A stretch of 64,000 nt of DNA from Eleginops maclovinus (lineage: Eukaryota > Chordata > Actinopteri > Perciformes > Eleginopidae): contig NC_086362.1 of NCBI RefSeq assembly GCF_036324505.1, forward strand, positions 4,709,043 to 4,773,042, in the 5' to 3' direction. The notes under the pieces were generated by a model that saw only the letters and a program-made list of their open reading frames with translations, ran no database searches and had not been told where the DNA came from. The position numbers and the translations under genes were made by a program. This document shows positions 44,901 to 60,000 of the stretch, in pieces; positions within the stretch are counted from its first letter, which is position 1, and each line of letters begins with the position of its first letter.

Positions 44901-46296
44901 CTCATCAGACTCATCAGATGTGTCTGTGTCTTCTGGATCATACTCCACATTGTCTTCCTCCTCAGAAACCTGCTCATCCGAATCACTATGCTGCTCTGTG
45001 TCCTCTCCCTCATTTTCACCAAAAATATTATCCAGAACTTGGCTCACTGAAAATCTTCTTCTCATTTTTGCATGCTACAAATTTGAGATGTGCACTCTGC
45101 AAGTCACCAATTCTATACTGAATTGGCCTCACATGTCTGGACATGCCAGTCTTTGTTTGTTTTGTTTTTGTGCAGGTATACTGGAAAACAAGGCAAAATG
45201 AGAATCCCCTAAAGCTCACATGATTGGGAGAGGAGCTGGCTGTCAGTGTGTTGGCTGACAGTGAACTTGTGATTTCAGTTTTGGCTCTAATTATTGCTTT
45301 ATAATCTTATTTTTATAACTGGGTCGAAACCGACCCTAACAACACAAAGGTATCAATTTCAACTAGAGCATTTTATAATTTAGTGAAAACAATTTTTTTT
45401 GTTTTATTTTGTTGAAATAGAGGTTCCTGACAAAGTCATAAAGCCTTGATGCAATAAACTAATTTATATGGTTATTTTATGCATTTAAAACCTAAAAACG
45501 GGTCGGTGTCGACCCTAACACAAGACGAAGGTTAAACCAAAAATTAAGTGCATCTGAGTCACCAGCACAGGTCCATATCTCCCACTGTGAAGGTTATAAC
45601 AATGTTAATGTTATTATTATTATTGTTATTAATAATAATGATAAAACCGACAATGCTCTTCATTTGGGAAGGAAATAACAGTTTCCACATTATTAATTAA
45701 TGCCACTGAACTAAAATAATATAACTTTATTTAGCACTCTAGCTAGCTAACTTCCGCTTACTCTGGAGCTAATAGCCTGGTTCTCCTGGCAGTAAAGTTA
45801 TCTCACATATCATTTTTATTAACTTCAGTCAAGTTTTGTCTCCAATACGCAAGCAAAAGTTGACAAATTAAAATGACATCAGACCAAAACACTCAAAATG
45901 TTGTTTTTTTCGTTTTTGAAGTGAAAACGGATTGACAGTCTGTTAGCAGTGGAAACGATGTTCATGCTATATATAAAGATAATTTCAAACTCCGGATATA
46001 TATAATTACCTTGTTTTCCTCGTGCCAGATGTCCATGTGCCAAAGCAATGTTGTGCTTGATATCGTGGTGCACAATCTCTCCTAAGAGGAGCTGTAGCTG
46101 GCCGCTGCCCGCTGCGGGATGGGAAGAGCGATGCTAGGTGACCGTCCACGGTGTCCTCACCTCGAGTTGGAACGGTCGGTTGCTGCACCATTGTGGTTGC
46201 ACTTGACAGCGTTCTAATGGTCTCCGCTGAGGCCAATATATTGTTGAGCAACGCTGCTGCCTCAGTTAGGCTACGTGCGGGCTGTTGAGAAGACAT
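38952..46296 (-). CDS. HECT-domain E3 ubiquitin ligase carried by the transposon (9 exons, 746 aa, intact)
   Basis: HECT ligases accept ubiquitin on a cysteine and pass it to a substrate. Exons in transcript order are 46296-46010, 42569-42357, 42082-41947, 41672-41203, 41015-40705, 40528-40353, 39989-39817, 39608-39394 and 39211-38952. All introns are GT-AG, all phases join, and the total is 2,241 nt with no stop. Residues 1-95 are unique. Residues 96-211 form a compact basic region (HKHGHILSAFEFQKAWDHRT) of unknown fold. Residues 212-368 are acidic and Ser-rich and end in a ubiquitin-interacting-motif-like stretch (DDEELNKAIIASME, 353-366). The HECT domain spans about 395-746: VKFSDDMGRNEEGIDLGGPR, REDRYYNAGRAIA, then ATGASVVPPIGF and FPMANTCVNCIRLP with catalytic Cys714. 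It resembles the fish proteins annotated as G2/M phase-specific E3 ligase-like (G2E3). Intron 1 is enlarged by the piggyBac insertion. Confidence 0.88.
42754..45531 (-). mobile_element. piggyBac-type DNA transposon nested in the HECT gene intron
   Basis: The ends are inverted repeats CC(C/T)TCGTCTTGTGTTAG, and TTAA lies on both sides (42750-42753 and 45532-45535), the piggyBac target signature. Palindromic motifs of the ACGGGTC...GACCCGT type recur inside both ends (42795-42814, 43148-43167, 45321-45336, 45499-45515). The element is 2,778 bp and lies within the larger 36136-46822 element, so it arrived later. Confidence 0.95.
43379..45065 (-). pseudogene. Decayed piggyBac transposase
   Basis: This cut-and-paste transposase is of the piggyBac/PGBD4 type. 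The acidic N-terminus (DNIFGENEGEDTEQHSDSDE) and core are recognisable (SLWDASTGRNIFRATMSLQ, VTVDERLVPFRG, HNITCDNFF, NKGGVDNLDKL), and the three Asp positions of the DDD triad are still readable. The frame is broken at least five times: near 44700, at a small deletion near 44590, and at 8-nt homopolymers near 44117 (A), 43945 (T) and 43682 (T). The last part overlaps a low-complexity Ser/Thr/Pro tail. It is inactive as it stands, unless the homopolymer breaks are sequencing errors. Confidence 0.9.
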
Positions 46297-46379
46297 CGGT
46301 GTAGCGAACCAACAAACAATAGTATTTCGCCTGTATTTTGCAATGCGCTGTTTGTTCTCAACCGTTTCCTGTTTAATTG

Positions 46380-46505
46380 GAACGCCTTCCGTTTCAAGTG
46401 AAATGCCTTCCGTTTCAAGTGAAATGCCTTCCGTTTCAAGTGAAATGTTTTCCGTTTCAAGTGAAATTCCTCTCACACAACATACTGAAATTCCTCTCAC
46501 ACAAC
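46380..46505 (-). repeat. Short tandem repeats upstream of the HECT gene start
   Basis: Four 21-bp units of the type CTTCCGTTTCAAGTGAAATGC (46384-46467) are followed by two 24-bp units with CCTCTCACACAACATACTGAA. The second type is a diverged form of the terminal satellite. They lie about 90-210 bp upstream of the HECT ATG at 46296, where a promoter is expected. Each 21-bp unit holds the near-palindrome TTTCAAGTGAAA. Confidence 0.8.
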
Positions 46506-46539
46506 ATACTGAAATTAATATATACATTTAAAAAAATAT

Positions 46540-46822
46540 TTTCACGGGTGTGTGAGAGCGTTTCATGTGTGTGAGAGCGTTTCATATGTGTGTGTGAGAG
46601 CGTTTCATATGTGTGTGTGAGAGCGTTTCATGTGTGTGTGAGAGCGTTTCATACATGTGTGTGAGAGCGTTTCATATGTGTGTGTGAGAGTGTTTCACAT
46701 GTGTGTGTAAGACCATTTCATATGTGTTTATGAGAGCTTTTGGTTTCAGTTGTGTGTGTGAGAGTGTTTCACATGTGTGTGTGAACGGTATTTCTGAATA
46801 ATGTCCCTAGGGGCGCCTCATA
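46540..46822 (-). repeat. Right terminal inverted repeat with about 9-unit satellite array
   Basis: This is the inverted counterpart of the left end. About nine GTTTCATATGTGTGTGTGAGAGC-type units are followed by the same outer tip. It is shorter than the left array, and the HECT gene reads inward from it. Confidence 0.85.
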
Positions 46823-46828
46823 CTAATC
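46823..46828 (+). repeat. Target-site duplication, right (CTAATC)
   Basis: It is identical to 36130-36135 on the other side of the element. Confidence 0.85.
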
Positions 46829-50325
<3,497 letters not shown>

Positions 50326-51076
50326 TCACTCGCAGTCCTCCCCCGCTGTCGCTGCCTCCAGAGCAGCCAGAGCCTCCGCCACCATAGAGTCTGTGACGCT
50401 ATTCACCTCCCCTTTCTCCTCCTCCTCCTCGTCCTCGCTCTTCATCACTGAGATCCCGCTCTCGACCGTTGAAACGTCCAGAGCCTTTGGCAGTCCGAGC
50501 CCGTCCCTGGTGTCGCCCGAGGACAGGCTGGTTGTGCTGGTCTGGATGTCCACCGACAGGATGCTGGCTTCGTCCCCCGTGTCACACAGGTACTCCGGCG
50601 TCCCTCCTACGCCCTCGTCTATCTCGTCTGCGGACAGGCTGTCGCTAATGATCACACACTCTGTTACGCCGTTGTCCCACCTGCTCCGCGTCACGTGGCG
50701 TTCCTGCTCGGAGAAGCTCCTCTGGTTCTCCTGTCTGTTGGGGTAAACGGGTACTTGGCTCGGTCCTCTTTCCTGGATAACCCATCTCGGTCCTGGAGCA
50801 TCTGGCTGGATGATGTACAGACCTCCATCTGTGGGGGGCGCCGTCGCCTGCCAGTGCTCGTTGGCGGGTGCGGCGTGCAGCCTGTGGTTGACGTGGTTGT
50901 TGTCCACCTCCAGTTTCAGCGTGCTGTCGTTGGACTTGCTGTAGCCCAGGTTGTTGAAGCCCTCCTTCTGCTTCTGCAGCGGGTCGCAGCGTGGCAGCTG
51001 GTGCGGCTGGTAGAGTGATCTGTCCGCAGAGTCCGTCTTCCTGCCATCCACCACCTCTGAGGGGTCGTAGATGTAG
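50326..51076 (-). CDS. Last coding exon of an unidentified gene (C-terminal 250 residues)
   Basis: A clean acceptor (CTCTCTCATAG, exon from 51076) opens a single frame that ends at TGA (50326-50328). GC content and codon use are much higher than in the flanks. The product is hydrophilic with no membrane segment: YIYDPSEVVDG, DPLQKQKEGFNNLGYSKSND, GGLYIIQPDAPGPRWVIQE, ECVIISDSLSADEIDEGVGG, TPEYLCDTGDEASILSVD, then a Ser/Thr stretch and an acidic DEEEEEEKGE before the end. This looks like the cytoplasmic tail of a membrane or adhesion receptor. I do not recognise the family and give no function. The exon starts in phase 2; no upstream exon is found in the window. Confidence 0.8.
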
Positions 51077-51981
51077 CTATGAGAGAGACAGACAAAAAGG
51101 GGGTTAAAAAAAAAAGACTTCCAAAGGGTCCTGAGAAGTGGCCACAATGGGCTGGTGCCTAATCTTCTAATGGCCAACAGGGTGCGACGTCTCTTGCAAA
51201 AAAAAATCAGTTTGTATAGAAGTCTAGGAAATAATCACCCAACTTCTTCAATTATTAACGGTAAATCAAATAAATTAAAAGGTCTTCTAACAGTTTCAGA
51301 AAGCAACTTTTGAATAAAACAAAAGGCAGCTGATTGTCGTATAACCGACAAAAAAAGCGAATAAATGGAAATCAATTCACCCTTTTGTTTTCTAAAAATA
51401 ATGAGCCCTAATTTTGTGAAGAGGGCATTTTGTAAAGACTTTCTTTCGCAATCAGGTGAATAAAAAGCAGAATAAGGGAATGTTTTTAACCCTGTTTTGG
51501 AGAGTTTTCCTACAAGGGCATACAGTACAAACACACACCTCGGCAGGTATTAGTGTGTTGGCAGGTGGGCTTTATTTTGTTGACAGAGTAACAGGCTGTC
51601 AGACATCACCTGCTGCGAGAGCGTCATGTTTTGTCATTTCATTTGTTTTCTCCTCTACCCTCGGAGACTCGTAACCCCAGCTGAGCTGCCTCCATCTCAC
51701 ACTTCTCCAGGAGCCTCCGCCCTAACTTCATCCCTCACCTCTCTTTCGGTGTCACTTCATTGTTGTTGCAGCTTGCCGTCTACCGTCCCTGTGCACTTGG
51801 CTTCTCCTTGATCTGAGCGCCTTCATTCCATCTATCCTCGCCTCCTCTTTCTGTCTCAAGTTGTCCTCTTCTTTTCTGCTCGGTGTATTTTTAAAAATCT
51901 CCACACCTCTTGCTTTACTTCACACTATTCCTGTACTTGATAAGAAGAATTGAAACGTTCAGATATATTAAACTACTCAAT

Positions 51982-52017
51982 CACACACACACACACACAC
52001 GCACACACACACACGCA
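51982..52017. repeat. Imperfect (CA)n microsatellite
   Basis: CA dinucleotides interrupted by CG steps. Confidence 0.9.
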
Positions 52018-53929
52018 CATGCACACGCTAACCCCTCTGACTGAAGCACCTCTCGCTCCCTCACCCTGCATCCTCCCCTCTGTCTCCCTTCACAGTGGAG
52101 CGCTGAGAAAATGAATGTTTTCCATTTCTCTCGCTCCTGGGCAGCGCCGCCGCTGAGCCAAGGTGAAATCTGAGGCTCGCTTTCAGACAAGCCACACTAA
52201 CACAAACACACACACGAGAGGTATACTACAAAAATAAGACCAATGAGTCTTGAAGCTGGACATAAACTACCAGGAGTAAGCATTTTCTTAATCCAAGATA
52301 TTCTCAAGAAGCTGGGAAAGCCTTTAAACGCTTGGGAAGATTGAATACATTTGGAATATTAGTGTTACTGTACTTATCAGACTTAAAAATGACCATTTTG
52401 AGCATGAAAAGTAATCTAGAGAGAAAGGCAGCTGCTCCCTTTTGTTCAAATTTGCATTTAAGACGATGCATTTGGTTCTTGGGAGTTCCTCCTTCCCTCT
52501 CTCCGTTGGGATTCCCTCTCCGTGATGTTTTGCTTATTCTAAATAGTTATTTTTGTAGGACGCACCTCGGTCCTGGAACAAGACGTTATTTGCATATGTT
52601 TTAACTGCGAAAGCTCAGCAGACAAGTTGCTGTTCACTGCATCAGGTCAAATTGGGATGGAGTTATAAGGAGGATAAGACTCCTTTGAGCTAATACAACG
52701 ATAAGCCATCCCAGCAGCAGTATGCGAGCACAATGCCAACTCACTTCTGCTATTACATTTAAGCTGATTACAACGGTTTGAAATATAATGCAGTCAGCGG
52801 TGCGAGTTGATTTTATGCCACGAAAAACATTAGCCTACGATGAACATCTCTATCTCGAGCACATTGTGATTTTAAAGGGGACATAAGTTGCTGGTAATGT
52901 TAAAAAACACACATTATTCTCCTCATAATGTCAATCTGAATATACCTCTGTGTTAAATGCTCTGTTTTGGCGCCCGTCTCTTAAAGCCCCCCACCCAAAA
53001 AGCACATATTTTGGGTTGGTATAGCACATTCATTTGGGTATATGGCAATAATATGTCTCTTTTAAGCGAGACGCAAAGGAAACATGGGGAGAGTTAATGT
53101 GATATTATATTTACTATCAAGTTAAAAGGAATATTCCAACATATTTTTGAGTTGGGGAGTTTGGTCAATCAACACATGTTCAAGCGTAGAATTCTGAACC
53201 CTTTAGACTCACTGCTTTTTATTTAATTTGGGATCGAATACACATTGAAACTAGTTCTGGAGACTCAAATTCAAATATTCCTTTTTCAAAATAAAATAAT
53301 CGACCTGGAATGTGTCGGCTTACAGGGTCTGAATTGTTGACCCAGTAACCTACAAGCCCACCCTGCCCGACCCTAAACACCACTAAGCCCAGAAATGTGA
53401 CACTCCAGACAATCACTGAGGTATGTGTGTGTATGTCGCAAGCATCCACATGTGTGTCTTTGACATGGCAAAGGAAAAAAAGAAAAAGTGAGGAGGGGGA
53501 TTACGGCTCCGGTATGCGAGTCCCTGCGTACCCTTTCATTAATCTGCGATGAAAATCTCGTTCCCCGGCCCTGTTTCTATCTCCCCCTCTCACCTCAGAA
53601 AGCACCGTGATGTCAAACCCTGACAACGAATGCCGTGTAGGCTTTTAATGAGCAGACAGTCCTGCAAGGAAATACAGTAACCAAGGGTGATGGCTATTGG
53701 CATATTGACTCACAGTTTGCACAAAGAGCCCACGTGAGGCGGAGCGCAGACATATTATAAATGGACCCTTCACTATCTGCATGAACGAGACAAGAAATCA
53801 TTATGCGGGCAAGGAGACATTTGAATTGTCCCTGTTCACCTGCAGATAAGGAAATCTAGTGAGAGGCTGTGAGTGAGGAGGCGGACTGGAGTTTATCGTA
53901 TGCTAATATAAAGAGCTAACACGAATTAG

Positions 53930-54070
53930 CGCTTAAAATAAGTTGATTGATCAGGGCGATAAAGTGCTTATTGCTAACGTGCTCACAATGCAAATGCTAA
54001 AATGCTGGTATCATGTTTCCCATTGGCACGTTAGCATGCTGATATTTAGTAGAGCTAAATCTAATGGGAG
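53930..54070. repeat. Probable dispersed fish repeat (gctaacgtgct / ttagcatgctgatatt type)
   Basis: The wording 'attgctaacgtgctcacaatg' and 'cacgttagcatgctgatatttag' recurs in many fish introns, as I remember it. It is partly self-complementary (gctaacgtg / cacgttagc). Boundaries are uncertain. Confidence 0.4.
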
Positions 54071-57000
54071 TAAGTGGTTGGCACTAGATTAAAACAAAGG
54101 CAAACAACACCTGGATAAAATGTGTAAAAGGAACACGGACAAAGGCTAAAGAGTTCCGAAGCTTTGGGAAGTGTGAAATTGAAAACTGATCACTTTTACC
54201 GGATACATTTGTTTTGGTTTGTTGTTTTCTTATTTGAATCGAGGCTCCGGGGATAGAGCGTAATGAAGAGTCATTTTTCCTAATTTTACTGACATTTAAC
54301 AAACTTGGTTGCCAAAAAAGACGGACATTTAAAGTGTCAGTTCAAATAACAAGAGAGAACATGTATTTACTCACTATTTCTTTAGTAGAAAGAAACTCAA
54401 TGAAACATTTTCCCCGTAAGCTCTGTAAATTATTTAAACTGAGAGACGCAGTGTCTTTGGATCTCCTGTTATACTTTATTTATACTTCTTCTATCTAGTG
54501 AGTACCACAACTGAAGGTCAATTCACCACCATCAAAACCACCAAACATAAAACAAAAACTGGGTTGATGTAACTAGAGGAAAGTAAAAGAAAATGTCACG
54601 TGAATAAACCAAACATACATCAGTGAAATGTGAGATTGTGTCCTCTGTCAGTTTTATTTTTTGAAAGGATCCCGAAACCAAACACAAGTAGAGGTAATTA
54701 CTCACCTTTTTATCATCCTGCAGCATTGGCACCCCATTTGGCCAGCTGTGTAGTAGAGCTGTGGAAGGATATAAACAAAGATATCAGGCGATCTAAAGCG
54801 TCAAAACGTCTTTAATATATATTTTAAAGCAGCTGACATTAGCCATCAATGTCCAAGCTTTAGAGGCTACATTCATTCTTAAGCCACAGGAACTACAACA
54901 CACACTTTGACGGATTGCGAGATGCTATTGATCGGACGGTTCACCACCTCTGACATGTGAGCGGTTTTTAAATGAGCGCCCTCTCGAGGAATGCGTCTCA
55001 TCACTCAAGTTTTTGCCTTGCCCTTGGTCTCGTCGGTGTTTGGACACAAGGATGAAAACTCTGTCTGCCTGAAGCACCGATAAAGATGTTATTGCCATCC
55101 ATCACTGTTGTGTGTTTGTGTGACAGTGTGTGTTGTGGAGTGTGTTTCTACGTGCAGGACGGGAGTGACCTTTTTTCTCTCCTGGTGGTGTGTTCCTCTC
55201 GGCTTTGGCATTTCATTGCCTGGGTAAATAATTAATCACTGAGTCTTGAATGGGTTTGTCTTCGAGCGAAGGAGAAGGAGATAGAGGACACAGTATCTCT
55301 TTGTGGAATAAAGGAAGGATGTCTGCCCACGAGACGTTTCTATTCTTAACCCTAACTTTCTGACCCTGCAGGTCCGTCCTTTACCTTTGGTCGAAACCTT
55401 GAACAGTGGGATAACTTCAACAAGTTTGTGGTGCTGCTTCATTTAATGACAGATAAGAAACAACAGGATTTCTTTAAAAGGACAAGACTGTCATGTACAT
55501 TACTTTAACTTCTTGTCAACAAAGAACAGCGCTTGGAAATAGGCATTGTTGTTATGTGGAGGAACTTCATTCAACATTTAAGCATTATCTAAAGAGGGCC
55601 TGATAACTAACCCCAACCCTAACCCTACACTTATAAAAGAGTGGTGCAGGAATGAGTCCTGAACCTGGAAATGAGTTAGCATTTTATCACTTTGGGTTCC
55701 CTTGAGTTTTTGGTTTGAAATAAGGTCTGTGGTTTAAACAAGCCCACCAGATTTTAACGTGTTGTTCCCCAACATAAAACACGTCAGTCGATTCCCCACT
55801 GTCTAAAGCTTTTTCGTGTTGTGGCTAAAGAGTGGCGCTAAGATTACTCAATCATGCCAAACACAAATCTGTGTGACCGCTATGAGCTTGGCTAAAAGCT
55901 TAATGTTAGGGATTTACTTCTGCATTAACGCTTCAATCAATACAAAAGTTAATATTTGGAGCTTATCCTTCTGAGCAAAACATGTGAGCATCATGTTTCA
56001 CTAAAAGGAGAAATCCCATTGCTCTTTGTTGAGGTAGCCATTGCGATGCTAACTTTCAGGTTAGCATCAAGAACACAGAAGCACTGCCCCACTCTTTCTA
56101 AGGTCACATTTTTTTAACATGAAAGACTGTGTTGTGTGTTCAAAAGCAGCGAAGCATGACTGCTTTCCCCAGGCGTCTCATCATCCCCGTACAGGTTTGC
56201 TGCTGCGCACCACAACATAGAACATGAGTTCAGAGAAAAACTGAGTCGTTGAGCAGCCTCTATTCTCTCCTTGTCCTTCAGAGAAACTAGGTGGACTGTA
56301 ACTGAGCTGAAACAATCCCCAACGCAAATTCAACTTCATCTTAACCGGCACACTCGCAGCTACTGTTGAAGAAGCGAAGACAGTGTTGCATGAAAAGTGC
56401 AATTTGGAGATTCAGTGGTGCTTTAAATAGAGGAGCCTGTTCCACACGGTTGCACCCACCAACCAAGTGTCCCTTATCTTCCAGTAGGGGGGCAAGACAG
56501 GAGGTAATTTCCCAGCGGGCATCGGGAACTATCACACTAATGGAGTGCCGCATCGGTCCCGGAAGAAGAAGTCACTATCAGCTGACTTTGACAATTACTA
56601 GTCACATTCAAACAGGTTAATAATTGGGATCCAACTCCCAATCCTTTCATGCTGATTTCCCCCTCCAGCAAATTTCCTCTTCCTGCTGTTTGTTGTGCGA
56701 TGGTTGTTGCCTTGTGCATTATGTATATCTCATATCTCGGTGATATGTGTCTGCCTCTTCCCCTCACCCTTACCCTTGGGGATGTTTTAATGTGCTTGCG
56801 GGCTGCCTGGATGCGTTTGAGGAGCTTCATCACGAATCCGACTACATATCTATTTGCTGAAAATGAATGGCCCTAAACCCTGTGACATAACAATTGCTGA
56901 CTGGATTGTTATGAATTAATTATGAGCTTGAATAAGTTTAGCTCCTTTTCCTGGCACCACGTTTTCACTACAGATAAAAACACTGTGACAGTACATGGAT

Positions 57001-60000
57001 TATTAAATGCAGTGACAGCGGGGTAATTAAGCAATAACTTCAAGCGAAATGATGCACACTTTTCTTAATAAAATATGGTCACATGAAGGGTAAAGCAAGG
57101 TTAAATCAAAACTGTTTAATTAGACTTGCATGATTAAAGTATTGTCTACATTTTACGCCGATAAAGCTGCCAGTAAAAGGATTGGAGACTGCTGACTACA
57201 TTTATTCTCTTTCAGCCTGTAGCTACGGAGCCAGAACATTTTATAGTACAAATAAAACAAACAGTAGCACAAAGATATGCCTCCTTTAATTAATCCTAAA
57301 AACACTAAAACCTGCAGTATAAGTAATGATGAATAGTCCTTTTTTTGGTATTTCCAATAGTATGCGACCACAGGATCACTTCAAAGATATAGTATTAGAA
57401 AAACAAAGACAAAAAGGAACAAGATGACTTTTCCAAGAGTATTTACCCCTGCAGTCAATCTCATGACTCTCCCGCTCATGTGTCAAAGCATGGGAATATA
57501 ACAAACTAGAAGAAGTGTGGACATAATGAAGCACTTGTGGCAGGGATGTGATAAAAACACACGTCTTCTTCTTCATCTTCTTCATCTTACGCAAGGCTTT
57601 TAATATTATGGCATCAAAAGTTACTTTGCTGCGTGTTTACTCAGCTCTTGGTTGTTAGAGGTTATCATCACTGACTAAAATAGGTGCAATTAAATGTCTC
57701 TACGTTTCTATTTCTTACAAAACGAGGACACACCATCACACAGGCTGGCTGATGGTTGGCTGCCTGGGTCGGAAAAAGCTGGTTTGCATCCGTGTGGAGT
57801 TGGGTTGCCAATTTGCAAGGCAAAAACCCTCTCTGTGTGGCCTGAGTTCTGACTATGTGATTGCAGTGTTACCTGCCTCGGGCTGAGCATTCGGGCTCCT
57901 GGTCAGCAGGAAAGTCAGAGAGGAAGTGTTCCTCAGTGCAGAGATACAGTCCCATTGCCATCTTAGCTAGTTACATCACAAATAACTAAGTGATATTAGC
58001 GTCAAAAGTCGGAGACAACTCCCAAGATCTCTGCCTAAGGACAAACATGACTAACAAAGCGGGCTGATTTATGTTCTGGCTCCACTGTGTCTACTTGCAG
58101 CTGTCATCTTAGCCACACTGTGTTTGCTGAGTAAATACCTTTAAATACACAGAGAAAAGTGGGAAAACCAGTGCGGCATGTTTAAAGATTGATCTGTGGT
58201 GTTAAAGCGTTCTGCGTGGTCCCAAAAGTCAGATTCTTTAGACCGAAGCTGATTCAATGCTAGTGGTTCTGCCAAAATAGAACCTGAGGTAAAAACCACC
58301 TCGTGAAGCCCAAGATGACATCTTTAAAGTGTGTGTTAGGCCCAAATTAAACATCTAAACATATAAATGTAGTCAGCCTTTTACATAAGACAGAAGAGAG
58401 GCACATTCTCACAATGTAGGGGGTCGGAAATGGGAAATCTTGAACATTTTAATTTCATTGTAGCTCAACAAGGTGCCAGAACGCAACGTGGAACTCAAAA
58501 CTTTGTTGGGTCTTGTGAAAGTTGTGTGAGTGTTTTTGTTTAAATGGGTAAGCATGACGCATTGTTAAATAAACAGTGTATTAAGAGGTTGGTTTTGCCC
58601 TCAATCCATTAAAACCTAAAAACACTACCAATACATTCGTAATAATACTCCCACAAATTGATTTTACAGTAATATGAACTCTAAACTTTGATGAACACAT
58701 TATGTCATGAAGCAGTCCGGCTGAAGAATGGACCTGTTATTTTAAAGCATGCTGGAGGATTCATGAGAAACGGAGTCATGTACACCTCACAGTGCTGAGG
58801 GATCCCTCAGAAAGGCTTTACAGTCACACCAGCAGCTGACTCAGATTCACACAGCAGCATATCCAAATGACCAATCATGCTGTTTCCCCGGAGACTTCCC
58901 AAAGTCATAACGAGATCAGGAATTCAATCTGTGCATCAAATGACTATCATTCATTCACATATTGGCCATTGTTGGCCGGCAATAACAGGGCTTTATCTGC
59001 TCCCTGTGCTGCTCAATATATTATATATTGCTCCTGTTTTATGATAGGGAGGATCGGAGGGCGATTACTGAAGGGGAGAGATATTTCAGCGCTGGCAGCT
59101 TGGCCGAGCTCCCGTTTTTTCACTTTCTGAGTTTTCTCCGGGGGAAATTGAAACATTTCATTTTGGAGAAACAGGTGCAATAAAACTGAGATTGCTGTAG
59201 AGTGTCCCTTAAAAGAGGAATGGATTGAAATCCAGGGGATACCGGTGGACCAGTCAGAGTCAATTTTGAACGATTGCTGCGGGTGGAGAAATTCTCAGGA
59301 AAGATAAGGCTTAAAATAACCCTTCCACTGGAAAGAGTCCCGCTGAAATGAATTTCCCCTGTTAAGAGTTTAAAAACAGTTATCATGTGGGGAAGGAGTG
59401 GTTATTCTCACAGTAATTGAAGGGTTTCATTACCAGAAGGGATTATACGGTGTGCTTTAGAGGCGCTACAAGGCAGATCTTTTTTTAACCTTTGGACAGG
59501 AGAGCTAAACCCTGACGGTAGCTTCATATTTCCTGGTTAGCACACAGAGATGCGATTGGAGTGTTCTGATATAACTCTATACAAGGAAGCATATCGATGT
59601 CAAACATATTTCTGCCAATGGTTTCACACTTGGTGGTAATGTAGCAACGCTCAAAGGCAATACAAAAGAAGATAGGAAGAGTGTAAACATGTAAACAAGA
59701 GAATATGTTTACACAGGGCCTTCAACATGACCCTAGATGTAAATTAGAGCGTTAATATTACCGCTATATGGTTCTCAAAATGGACGATGGCTGATGTGGC
59801 GGCTAGCGACTAACGATGCTAACACTGCTAAAGCTAAATGTGATAACCTGACGGGTAACTGCACGGGGAGGGCTATTCATCCAGCCGTTGGTCACTATCA
59901 ACGCTTAATCGTGCACTTACAAATTGACGGTGATTGGACAGTCATACACGGGGACTAGTCGGAGCATCTTCGTAAAATAATTGACGATTACAACACACAT

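Larger units (their letters stand above)
36136..46822. mobile_element. 10.7-kb DNA transposon with integrase-like transposase and HECT E3 ligase
   Basis: Both ends begin TATGAGG(G or C)GCCCC followed by TAGGGACATTATTCAG. They stay inverted-repeat matched for over 100 bp before passing into satellite arrays. The element is flanked by an exact 6-bp direct repeat, CTAATC, at 36130-36135 and 46823-46828. Inside, a plus-strand transposase and a minus-strand HECT ligase converge at about 38.5-38.9 kb. A piggyBac element (42754-45531) is nested inside; without it the element is about 7.9 kb. A 6-bp duplication plus an IS3/retroviral-integrase-like DDE transposase fits what I recall of the eukaryotic IS3EU superfamily, but that family name is from memory. 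The short TIR, 6-bp target duplication and absence of LTRs or gag/pol argue against a retrovirus-like origin of the copy itself. Confidence 0.9.

Noticed and set aside
50393..51018. Plus-strand open frames over the minus-strand exon at 50.3-51.1 kb
   Set aside because: They are shadows of a high-GC coding exon. The minus frame has the splice acceptor and a sensible composition.
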